Shown here in pieces: positions 19,010 through 27,956 of a stretch of 64,000 nucleotides of DNA. The notes under the pieces were generated by a model, which was not told the DNA's origin, did not search any database, and saw nothing but the letters and a program-made list of their open reading frames with translations. Each line of letters starts with the position of its first letter. Position 1 is the stretch's first letter. Source of the DNA: Bin80 sp965116685 (GTDB lineage Bacteria; Bacteroidota; Rhodothermia; Rhodothermales; Bin80); assembly GCA_965116685.1 (NCBI GenBank), contig OZ220707.1, positions 310,001 through 374,000 of the forward strand. Direction: 5' to 3'. A program made the position numbers and the translations under genes.

Positions 19010-19585
19010 CTAACACTGGACGCCCCGCTCATTAGGGGATTGCGACTCAGAGAGATAATAAACCGCGTGTCCATTCTGGCTCACTGCCTAACACTGGACG
19101 CCCCGCTCATTAGGGGATTGCGACCGGAGAATCGATAAACTGCAGCGCGTAGCCATTTTTCTTGACTAACACTGGACGCCCCGCTCATTAGGGGATTGCG
19201 ACGTCAATACACCCGAGCGCGAATTCATTTTGCGTCACGGCGGCACTAACACTGGACGCCCCGCTCATTAGGGGATTGCGACCGATACACTTGATCGCGT
19301 AGCCATTTTGTTTTACCGCGCTAACACTGGACGCCCCGCTCATTAGGGGATTGCGACACCGCTGCCCGTTGCACCGCTTCACTCGGGTCGTCAATACTAA
19401 CACTGGACGCCCCGCTCATTAGGGGATTGCGACACAAATCTTGGATGGCTTTCCATATCGAAAGTGAACTCTAACACTGGACGCCCCGCTCATTAGGGGA
19501 TTGCGACAAAGAAAGTTTGATTTTGGCTTCAGTCTGTTGACTCTGGACCTAACACTGGACGCCCCGCTCATTAGGGGATTGCGAC
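19010..19585 (+). CRISPR. CRISPR array: eight identical 37-nt repeats, seven spacers
   Basis: Repeats start at 19010, 19088, 19166, 19246, 19321, 19397, 19471 and 19549; spacers are 41, 41, 43, 38, 39, 37 and 41 nt. The repeat begins CTAACACTGGACG, contains the hairpin CCCC-loop-GGGG, and ends GGGGATTGCGAC. The last eight bases, ATTGCGAC, sit where type III repeats usually end in ATTGAAAC, which sets the transcription direction as rightward and the leader on the left. All eight repeats are the same, including the last one. Spacers 1-5 are related in coding content (see findings). Confidence 0.99.
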
Positions 19586-20768
19586 CGGTTGTCTTCCTCG
19601 GAGTTATGATTCCGTAACTTCATCTTCATTGGCCTCGCAAGAGTAGTCAAAAATACAGGAATCTCCGAGCATTTCACGAAACCACACCGTAATTCGAGTT
19701 CCGTGCACATCCCTGAGACGTACAGGTTCGTTCAATTCAAAGCGAACAGGAGGCGATTGGCCTTCATTGATCATTGCACTGTCCGCGTAAAGATAAGCCC
19801 GACCATAGGCGTCTATAGTCGGGTACAGGCGTGTCTGGATGCCTGGGAGGTGTCCCGAGTGATTGGTAATGATTTGGGATCCTCCCTCCTGCAATGGTCG
19901 CATGGAAATTTCTAATTGTCTACCTGGAATATAACCACGTTCCACATGTGCCATATATCCATCTGCCGCACAGAATACCATCATGGGCAACTTTGAATGG
20001 ACTACAAACTCAACTCGCCCACGCGTATCAGTTTGTGCCTCAAGGTAGGTATTGTTTGGGTAGAGTATCAATACATTCACGTCCTGTAGTGGAGCGTCGT
20101 GATCGCTTCGGGAAACGACGAATTGAGCAAGAATCCCCTCCGGCTCGGGTAGCTTAGCCGCCGGCAAAGTGAGCCTCAATTCACGCCCACCAAGCAATTC
20201 AAAAACCGGCAACTGCCCCGAAAAGGCGAAAGTTTCATCCTCAATGACTGAAATTCCCTCACCGCGTTTCTCAACAAAGTATTCACGGTTACCAGCCCCA
20301 GGAACATCGCCCACTCGACACTGCCCCAACCGTGAAACAAGCAATTCATTGCGTGTGAACTGGCTCGTGCGTAGATCATCTGTGGTCATGGAGTTGCATA
20401 GACCGCCAGGCGAATACAACTCCAGTCGATCTTCAAAAAGGAATAGTCGAATCCTTGAACCACGCACGAGATAGTCACGATGCACCACTGCATTCACTAC
20501 GGCCTCAAAAACCGCCTGCAGGCTAAACTGCGGCAGATCAATACGTGCGGGGCTTTTATAGGCTGCCACACGTTGATTGGCCGCTACGAAGCGCACGGCT
20601 TCACGAATCTGCTCATCAAGAGGTCCCTTAATGTTACGGGCATTAATTTGAAACTTGGCCCCCAGCTTATTTCCTCGATAATGTACAGCCTGGATCCAAG
20701 CATTTGGTAACCACTCACTCGGATCGTCCGATGCTAACAGGATACCTCCCACCGTTGCTAGTAATTCT

Positions 20769-22170
20769 GGGGCTTCCCCTTTTTAAGTGGGTTCGGAGTC
20801 AGAACTGAGATGAACCACGATGCGATTGAATAGATTCGGAATGGATTTCTTTATTTATTTTGGGTCTGTTTTTGGAGTTCAAATCAAATATTTCATTCAC
20901 CATGAGTGTACGTATTCAAGATATCAATCGATTGTTAGGGATTCAGTCTCCGTGGGAAGTCTCGGAGATCAAGCAAGATGATGCAACGCAGCTGGCTGAG
21001 ATCCATGTGATTTGTTCGGAGGGTTCGGTACTTCGCTGTCCTGAATGTAACAAAGTTTGTCCTGGCTACGACCATCGTCTTCGGAAATGGCGTCATACGG
21101 ATATCTGCGAGTATCAGACGAGTGTGGTTGCGAAAGTTCCTCGGGTGGAGTGTTCGGAGCATGGAATCAAGACGGTTTCGGTGCCCTGGGCGGATGAGCG
21201 CGTGCGTTTTACGACGGCATTTGAAGCGAAGGTCATTCACTGGTTGCTGGATACCACCAGTATTTCAACGGTGGCCTCCAGGATGGGAGTCAGTTGGACG
21301 ATGATTGCCAACATTATGGAGCGTGCGGTAAATCGGGGACTGGACCGCAGAAAAGACGAACCCATTGCCCATATCTGTGTCGATGAGACCTCTTATAAGA
21401 AAGGGCACAATTACATTACTGTGGTGTCCAATCCAGACACGGCCACCGTGCTGTATGTCGGGGAGGGTCGGACAATGGCCAGTTTGAACGGGTATTATGG
21501 TGGACGTTCTGCGGAGCAGTTGGACGCCATTGAAAGCGTCAGTATGGATATGTGGCCCGCGTATATCAGTGCCACGAAATTGTGGGTTCCCGGCGCGGAT
21601 AAAAAGATTGCATTTGATCGTTTTCATGTGGCCAAATACATTGGAGATGCCGTGGATAAAGTCCGTCGGCAGGAGAACCGGGAATTGCGGAAAGAAGAAA
21701 TCTACGATCTCACTGGAACCAAGTATGATTGGCTGACCAATCCGAAGAATATGTCGACGCGGCAAAAGAAACGATTCAACCAGTTAAAGACCAGTTCGCT
21801 GAAAACAGCTCGTGCGTGGGCCATCAAGGAATTGTCCCAGAAGTTATGGCATTATGTCCATCCCACATGGGCACTCAAAGGATGGAAACGATGGCTGTCC
21901 TGGGCCATGCGTTGCCAACTGGAACCGATGAAAAAAGCGGCGAAAACCATCAAGAATCATTTGTGGGGGATTATCAATGCAGTGGTCTTAAAGGTCAGCA
22001 ATGGCCCCGCCGAGAGCATCAACAGTCGCATCAAATCCGTCAAAATTCGTGCTCGTGGATTCCGAAACAAACAGCGGTTTACCAATGCAATCTACTTCTA
22101 TCTCGGCGGACTGGATTTGTATCCAGTAGGCTTCCAAAATCATACTACCCACACGTAAAAGCGAAGAGCC
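20769..22170 (+). mobile_element. ISL3-family insertion sequence, 1402 bp with 8-bp target duplication
   Basis: Imperfect terminal inverted repeats (GGGGCTTCCCCTTTTTAAG on the left; the complement of ACGTAAAAGCGAAGAGCC on the right) bound the element. The 8-bp direct repeat GTAATTCT occurs at 20761-20768 and 22171-22178, exactly flanking it and matching the usual ISL3 duplication length. It interrupts the AlbA_2 gene. The perfect duplication points to a recent insertion. Confidence 0.95.
20902..22158 (+). CDS. ISL3-family transposase
   Basis: The 418-residue protein from MSVRIQDINRLLG has an N-terminal zinc finger (LRCPECNKVCPGYDHR), then ICVDETSYKKGHNYITVV and VSMDMWPAYISA with the first two catalytic Asps, and GPAESINSRIK with the Glu. 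A longer frame from 20860 adds 14 residues lying in the terminal region and is less likely. The frame is intact, so the element may be active. A decayed relative is present at 32637-33087. Confidence 0.93.
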   Translation: MSVRIQDINRLLGIQSPWEVSEIKQDDATQLAEIHVICSEGSVLRCPECNKVCPGYDHRLRKWRHTDICEYQTSVVAKVPRVECSEHGIKTVSVPWADERVRFTTAFEAKVIHWLLDTTSISTVASRMGVSWTMIANIMERAVNRGLDRRKDEPIAHICVDETSYKKGHNYITVVSNPDTATVLYVGEGRTMASLNGYYGGRSAEQLDAIESVSMDMWPAYISATKLWVPGADKKIAFDRFHVAKYIGDAVDKVRRQENRELRKEEIYDLTGTKYDWLTNPKNMSTRQKKRFNQLKTSSLKTARAWAIKELSQKLWHYVHPTWALKGWKRWLSWAMRCQLEPMKKAAKTIKNHLWGIINAVVLKVSNGPAESINSRIKSVKIRARGFRNKQRFTNAIYFYLGGLDLYPVGFQNHTTHT

Positions 22171-22259
22171 GTAATTCTTTTTCTGGTCCAGGCTTGACGA
22201 ATTTCAACTTGGAAAGTGCTACCTCACCCGAGTTATATCCACGGGAACTCACATACTTA

Positions 22260-24177
22260 GGGCTGGCGAAAAAATAAATTAGCCTATCAATTTTCAAGAT
22301 GGTACAACTAATCGGTTGCTGATCTGCGGTTTAATCATGTAGTTCCATCGCGGTAAGGACTCATTGTACTCCAGATTAAGTTGGTTCATTTTATCTTCGC
22401 TGATTTTGATTCCTCGTTCATATTCGCGTTCTACCAATTCTGCGTTGACGGTCAGTCCTGTCTGTGTCGTTGTAGTATTGAGACAATTGAGCATCGTATC
22501 AAAAGATTCAAGAGGGATCCCTGCCCAGTTTTTGGATACTTCACTGAAGAGGCGGTGTTCGATTGGATTCCATTTGGAGGCCCCACTGGGATAATGTGCA
22601 ACGGTGACGGTGAGATTAAATGGATTTGCGAGTTTATGCTGCAGGAAGTATTTCCATGCACGCGGATGGCACCCATTGCTTCCTCCACTATCGGCCAGGA
22701 TTAAAAATTCGTTCGCATCTGGATAGAGGTAGCGACCGCATTCCTTCCACCAAGTCGCTGTACAGTCTACCGAGAATTCAGGCGTATCATGAGAGTATCC
22801 CACATAGAATGTCCCCATATTTGCCAGAACATCATAGATTCCGTACGGGATTGCAAGGCCGTCCGCCTGAGATCGGAAGTCATGATCATTGACGAGATGC
22901 GGGGTCCCCCTCCAATAGGTCCCTGGATTTCGAAACTGACCGATCAGTTCTTTTTTCTTGGTATCTACGCTGATGATGGGAAGGCGCGTGTGGGAGAATA
23001 TCGTTCGAAGCATCGAAATGATTTGGAATTGGAGACTTCGGTCTGGATGTCTGATGGCAGACAACTGCTTGTGGTTCACCCGTAATGCAAATCCCAGTGA
23101 CTTCAGAATTCGACTCACGGTGCGGTCCGTGAGGGGAATCCCGAGTCTGGTGAGCACCGAGGCAATCGAGTGTGTGGTTCGCCGATACCATTGCTGCCCA
23201 GTACATGGATCTCCCGCAGTATCACACTCCATCTCCTTCTGAATGAGTCCAATTATTTCGGGCTTTTTTTTTCGATGGATTTGCGCCCACCACCAGGTTT
23301 ACGGATTCGTTTCACCTCGAAATCTCCGTCCAAAAGCTGCCTCCGTCCTTTGGTGATCGTGGCACGGGCCATCCCTAACAGCTCAGCAACCCGCCGATCC
23401 CCTCCACGACCTACACGAAGCGAAAACCATCCAGCAAATAATCGTCGTTGCTTCTCATTCAGGGTATTAAGCAGGGTCTGGGTCCCCTTGGACATGGTCT
23501 CATTCCAACCCAAAGATAAGGCGTCCTTTTTCTGTCGTTGCTGTTTCTGGGTACCGGAGTCCATGGATACATACAGATAATGCCGTCCTACTTTTTTTCT
23601 TGAAACACGACCTTCTTGAGTTAAACGAGTCAAGGTCGGCAGTACTGCCACCTTCACCATCGTTTGAAGATCCCGCGCAAAGAGCCCCGCCGGTGATTGT
23701 TCAATGAATGCGATCAGCGTGGAGGTCAGCGGACCCTCCCGGGAAAAACGAATCTCGTTGTACGACCAGAGACCATTCTCATCAAACTCTACGAGTTCGT
23801 CCAAGGTGTAATAGCGGCTATTGTGAGAATAACTGGTTCGGCACCCTGCCTGGGTGATGACTTTGTGGACGGTAAGATCACAGACGGGACCGATGGCAGC
23901 GCGGAGCTCGGCAAAGGTAGCGACGGTTTGGCCCCGAATGAGTTCCTTCACGAGACCAATTTTTTTCGTTCGGCTTGACATGGAAAAGTTTTAAGTGATA
24001 ACATTAAAGTATAAATATAGGTAAAAATGAACAATCGGCAAAAAGCAGGGGCAAATCGAAACTTTTTAGGCCAGAATTAAGATGAGAGCGGAGAGAATTC
24101 TCTGGATTACGCGGAAAAAAAGAATTGAAAGACAGGAAATGGTAAATTAATAGGGTAAATTATTTTTTCGCCAGCCC
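22260..24177 (-). mobile_element. ISAzo13-family insertion sequence, 1918 bp
   Basis: Terminal inverted repeats GGGCTGGCGAAAAAATAA at 22260-22277 and the complement ending at 24177 bound the element, with the 3-bp direct repeat TTA at 22257-22259 and 24178-24180. It lies within the AlbA_2 gene, and removing it with one TTA restores the host frame. It carries two minus-strand frames that together make an ISAzo13-type transposase. Confidence 0.92.
22294..23981 (-). CDS. ISAzo13-family transposase made by a -1 frameshift at an A9 run
   Basis: The upstream frame (23981 to 23253) ends KRIRKPGGGRKSIEKKSPK; it includes the LNEKQRRLFAGWF and DRRVAELLGMARATI helices typical of ISAzo13. The downstream frame (to 22294) has PIISVDTKKKELIGQF, FLILADSGGSNG and SKWNPIEHRLFSEVSKNW, the D-D-E residues. 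At 23264-23272 the coding strand has nine A's followed by G. Slipping back one base there joins the frames as IEKKKPEIIGLIQKEMECD. The run and overlap fit programmed slippage, though a mutation is not excluded. The downstream frame's own ATG at 23232 lacks the N-terminal domain. Confidence 0.8.
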
Positions 24178-24888
24178 TTAAGCCATAGATCTCTCCGAAG
24201 ACTGTTGATCCCAGACTCCCAAACTATCTGTGTATCAAATGAGATGACATCAGATTGTCCACGCGTCTGCGACAATCGATTCACTTCGCTATGCTCAATT
24301 ACTCGCTTACTGGCTCCTTTTCGACAATAATACCCGCCGGGAGAACGGTGGACGGTTTTACTTTGCGGTATTTCAACCAAAAGTACTCCCCCCTCTCCCG
24401 ACTCTACCGAAACACGAAAAACTTTATAATCAATGGATGGCTTGATACTTTCGGTACAAATTTCATCCACATATCTGACAAGAGCATCAAGCTGTAACCG
24501 TGTAAGCGATTGCGCCCGACAATCGTCGGTGACCCCCAGGATTAGCTGCCCCCCGCTCCCGTTCCCGAATGCAGCAATCTCATCTGCAAGGGAATTTCGA
24601 CGAGGCGCAGAAACGTTGGCACCGCGGAATTTCACGGCCTTTAAATCAAGCCCTGAGTCTTCGCCTAAAGCGACCTGCTGCCATATTTTTTTTTGATTAA
24701 TTGAGGCCATCATATTGCCCAGGTAGAAATTTAATCCACTGCGGTAGGGTACTTGTCAACTCATTCCAAATCTTGTCTGGAAAAATATCAGAATCTCGGT
24801 AAAATACTTGTCCTAGATGCTTCCTGCATAGTGAGCCTCGTTCGTAATTGGAGTTCGTCCGTTACAAGATCATCGGTCTTGGATCCAA

Positions 24889-25893
24889 TTATGACACGCC
24901 TTCGCTCATTTCGATCATGCGCTCAATCGGCCTGAGTGCACGCTTACGGATAGATTCTTCCATGCGAATTTCAGGTAACTCATGATGCATACAGGTATAT
25001 AGTTTCTCAAGCGTGTTGAGTCGCATATGTGGACATTGACTGCAATTACATCCGCTTTCAGGGGGGGCCGGAATAAAATGCTTGTGGGGGGAATCTTTAC
25101 GCATCTGATGCAGAATCCCCTCCTCTGTCGCAATGATAAAGGAATCTCCCTCATCCTCGCGTGCAAATCGACGGATTCCACTGGTCGAGCCAACAAAATC
25201 GGCATGCCGAAGGACCGCTTCCTCACATTCTGGATGGGCCAATACCTTGGCAGCAGGAAATTCAACTTTCAATGTGAGCAACTTGCGCTCACTGAATGTC
25301 TCATGAACAATACAAACCCCATCCCAGATTTTTAATTTGCGCCCCGTCTTACGCTCAAGCCAACGGCCCAGATTCCGGTCAGGTGCAAAAATGACCGGTT
25401 GGGATTCCGGGATCTTTCGCAGTAAATGCTCTGCATTGGTCGAGGTGCAAATAATGTCACTCCTAGCCTTCACGGCAGCAGAGCAGTTGATGTAGGACAT
25501 AACCAAATGATCGGAATGCCGATCACAAAATACCTGAAATTCATCCGCAGGACATGTATCTGCCAGAGAACAGCCTGCATTCAGATCTGGAAGCAGGACC
25601 TTCTTCTCAGGACTCAGAATTTTTGCGGTCTCGGCCATAAAATGAACCCCGGCAAACACGATCATGTCCGCCGAAGTTGCTGCTGCCTGCCGGGAAAGGC
25701 CTAATGAATCTCCTATAAAATCAGCAACATCCTGGATGGCAGGCTCCTGATAATAATGCGCAAGCAGGATGGCATTCTTTTGCTTCTTGAGGGCCTCAAC
25801 CTCTTTATAGAGGTCCAAAGTCTGATCTACAGGATCATCAATGAACCCGATCTGCTCCAAGCGGCTATTCAGAAAATCTTGTGGTACAGACAT
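24889..25893 (-). CDS. nadA: Quinolinate synthase
   Basis: The 334-residue protein matches NadA, which condenses iminoaspartate with dihydroxyacetone phosphate to quinolinate in NAD synthesis using a [4Fe-4S] cluster. Visible features are ILLAHYYQEPAIQDVADFIGDSLGLS, the Cys in LNAGCSLADTCPADEF, SYINCSAAVKA, and the C-terminal CNCSQCPHM cysteines. HYYQ and NTLEKLY are family hallmarks. No nadB or nadC lies nearby. The start at 25893 gives a usual length. Confidence 0.95.
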   Translation of the reverse strand: MSVPQDFLNSRLEQIGFIDDPVDQTLDLYKEVEALKKQKNAILLAHYYQEPAIQDVADFIGDSLGLSRQAAATSADMIVFAGVHFMAETAKILSPEKKVLLPDLNAGCSLADTCPADEFQVFCDRHSDHLVMSYINCSAAVKARSDIICTSTNAEHLLRKIPESQPVIFAPDRNLGRWLERKTGRKLKIWDGVCIVHETFSERKLLTLKVEFPAAKVLAHPECEEAVLRHADFVGSTSGIRRFAREDEGDSFIIATEEGILHQMRKDSPHKHFIPAPPESGCNCSQCPHMRLNTLEKLYTCMHHELPEIRMEESIRKRALRPIERMIEMSEGVS

Positions 25894-26019
25894 GATTCTA
25901 AACTAAACATGCATACCCCCCTACATCTGCGTATCCACTCTAAATAACGATCCAAACATGTTTTTGTGTCACAACACGGCGTAACCATCCATCATATCCC
26001 ATGAAATAACAATCGAGCG

Positions 26020-26700
26020 TTATTTTTCCTGGAGCTGACCATCTTGTAATACCAGGACACGGTCACACAATTCACTCAAAGCAGGGTTATGGGTAGCGAT
26101 CACAAAGGCTTGGTTGTGGGTCCGGCTCAGATTGAGTAACTCTTCATGGAGCACACCAGCGGTTTTTGTATCTAAACTGCCGGTGGGCTCGTCTGCAAGG
26201 ACCAGTGCTGGTTGATTCATTAATGCACGCGCAACAGCTACACGCTGCTGCTCTCCGCCCGAAAGTTCTGATGGACGATGGTCAAGACGCGACTGAAGCC
26301 CTAATTGCTCAAGAAGAATTGTTGCCCTCTGCTGAGCTTTACGCAATGCCTCATTACCAATCAGTGCTGGCATTGCCACATTCTCTAGCGCACTGAACTC
26401 GGGAAGTAGATGATGGAATTGAAAAATGAAGCCAACCGAACGATTTCTCCAGCGGCTGAGTGAATCATCATTCTGTTGGAAAATATCCTGCCCATCGTAA
26501 GACACCGTCCCTTGATCTGGTCGATCCAGAGCACCCAATAAATGGAGCAGTGTTGTCTTACCCGTTCCGCTGTCCCCAATGATCGCAACCACTTCGCCCA
26601 CGTTGATCGTCAGAAATACGCCTCGCAACACCTCCAGTCTTCCGCCTGAACCCGTCTCGAATCCTTTATGCAAGTCTTCTGCGATCAAACGGGACGGCAT
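26020..26700 (-). CDS. lolD: ABC transporter ATP-binding protein, LolD-like
   Basis: The 226-residue ATPase has Walker A GDSGTGKTT, Q-loop FQFHHLLPEFSALENV, signature LSGGEQQRVAVARAL, Walker B LVLADEPTGSLD and the switch histidine in ATHNP. Sequence and length fit the MacB/LolD group; FHHLLPEFSALENVAMP is typical of LolD, which releases lipoproteins from the inner membrane. The permease LolC/E is not adjacent. The start abuts the end of the outer-membrane protein gene, suggesting one operon. The symbol is by similarity to the group. Confidence 0.85.
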   Translation of the reverse strand: MPSRLIAEDLHKGFETGSGGRLEVLRGVFLTINVGEVVAIIGDSGTGKTTLLHLLGALDRPDQGTVSYDGQDIFQQNDDSLSRWRNRSVGFIFQFHHLLPEFSALENVAMPALIGNEALRKAQQRATILLEQLGLQSRLDHRPSELSGGEQQRVAVARALMNQPALVLADEPTGSLDTKTAGVLHEELLNLSRTHNQAFVIATHNPALSELCDRVLVLQDGQLQEK

Positions 26701-27956
26701 CAGAATCGCGTATTAACTACGTTGGCAAACTTTGAACCGAACGTATACGATAAGGCAATACTGCTACTGGCATAGTAGTCAGTGGCAAGTTCACGCTGCT
26801 GAAGGAGAATGTCTTCCAGCAACAACTCGCCTCTTGGCAGAGAGAGCTGATCTCGAATCATTTCAAAACTTCCCTCAAGTTCTAGAGAAAACCCCTCAAA
26901 AAGACGTACAGAAATGTTTGCAAACAACTCTGCCCGCTGTTTTGATAGATCATGTAGATATTGAGATCCCTCCAGCCCACTGAAAATATCCCCCCAAGGG
27001 CGACGAATCGCAACCGTAGCATCTAACTCGTGACGGGGCAACCATTCCTGCATCTCACCAAAAATCGTTGTCTCAAAATAATCTGCGTACTGCATGCCAA
27101 TTCGGTAAACGAACGTGATGGCTCGACGTGTTGCAACCTCATACGGAAATAAACTGTACTCAATCCCTGGAACGAACGAAGCCCAATGCTTTAGATTTCG
27201 ATCATCGCGAGTCACATAGTCCACAAAAAATCCTGCTGACCAATGAGGCCCTAGACTCCGGATCAAATAGCTATCCAGCCCATGCCGAGTGATACTTCTA
27301 CGCACCGTTGCTCTGCCCTCCCGCTGGATCCGCACCAGATCATAATTGAAGTATGGTCGAATTCGTGCCTTCCACTGCTCACTTCGATGATCGGCGAAAA
27401 AACCCCACCGAGAATCAAACACCGTACGATTCGATTCCAAATCCAATTCAAAATCTCCACCATACAGATTAAAAACCCAGTGTTTCCACGGATCTCGGCT
27501 TAATAATTCTTCCGCTTCGGATTCCTCTCTCTCCACATAGGCAAGTGAAAAAATATCTGTGTTCGCCCCTTGACCAAGAAAGGGGGCCAAACCCAACCGA
27601 AGAGCCTCATTGATGACTACCCGCCTCTCTTCTCGTGATGCATCCTGGTCGACGACTCGGATTAGGTTCAATTCTGACCCGTCTAACGATCCAAGACCAA
27701 TGAAAGATAAGTCGTACTGTCGACCACTAAGTACAGTGAAACTGCTGGTCACGAAGATATGCACATCGGCTTGATTTGGGTCTCGAACGTAATTGATAAA
27801 GTCCAATTCTGTACGGATATGAGACTCGTCACACTGATCACAATCAAGAAAAACACTCAGTCTCTCACCAATGCCGTTTTGGCTCATAACTTCAGCCGGA
27901 ATCAACATCAGGAATCCAAGCACAGTGAATAGGTAAATATTATGCATCCCGTTCAA
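26700..27956 (-). CDS. Exported protein with predicted beta-barrel C-terminus
   Basis: The 418-residue protein has a signal peptide (hydrophobic residues 6-21, cleavage likely after AEVMS). A roughly 130-residue alpha/beta part follows with LSVFLDCDQCDESHIRTELDFINYVRDPNQADVHIFVTS and a later DRR-like turn. The remainder alternates aromatic and polar residues as in an outer-membrane barrel and ends VVNTRF. I do not recognise a named family. It overlaps the start-proximal sigma-54 activator gene by 17 bp and abuts lolD, so it belongs to this operon. Confidence 0.7.
   Translation of the reverse strand: MNGMHNIYLFTVLGFLMLIPAEVMSQNGIGERLSVFLDCDQCDESHIRTELDFINYVRDPNQADVHIFVTSSFTVLSGRQYDLSFIGLGSLDGSELNLIRVVDQDASREERRVVINEALRLGLAPFLGQGANTDIFSLAYVEREESEAEELLSRDPWKHWVFNLYGGDFELDLESNRTVFDSRWGFFADHRSEQWKARIRPYFNYDLVRIQREGRATVRRSITRHGLDSYLIRSLGPHWSAGFFVDYVTRDDRNLKHWASFVPGIEYSLFPYEVATRRAITFVYRIGMQYADYFETTIFGEMQEWLPRHELDATVAIRRPWGDIFSGLEGSQYLHDLSKQRAELFANISVRLFEGFSLELEGSFEMIRDQLSLPRGELLLEDILLQQRELATDYYASSSIALSYTFGSKFANVVNTRF

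Larger units (their letters stand above)
19604..24713 (-). pseudogene. Schlafen AlbA-2-type ATP-binding protein gene, split by two insertion sequences
   Basis: The 5' part (24178-24713) encodes an AlbA_2 domain (DLKAVKFRGANVSAPRRNSLADEIAAFGNGSGGQLILGV). The 3' part (19604-20768) continues with the RecG-like ATP-binding region (FEAVVNAVVHRDYLVRGSRI) and a beta-rich C-terminus. Between them lie ISAzo13 (22260-24177) and ISL3 (20769-22170) elements. Joining 24713-24178, 22256-22179 and 20768-19604 gives 1779 bases, an uninterrupted frame of 592 residues with junction peptides RDLWLKYVSSRGY and KELLATVGGILLA. Family members occur in regulation and in anti-phage defence; its position beside the array is suggestive only. 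Confidence 0.9.

Noticed and set aside
18941..19138. Open frame of 65 codons (plus) overlapping leader and first repeats
   Set aside because: It consists of leader and CRISPR repeat translated; no independent evidence for a gene.
19188..19403. Open frame of 71 codons across the CRISPR array (minus), with NPLMSGASSVSA repeats
   Set aside because: It is the array read in translation; repeats give the repeated peptide. It is not a gene, though its spacer-derived parts revealed the shared peptide.
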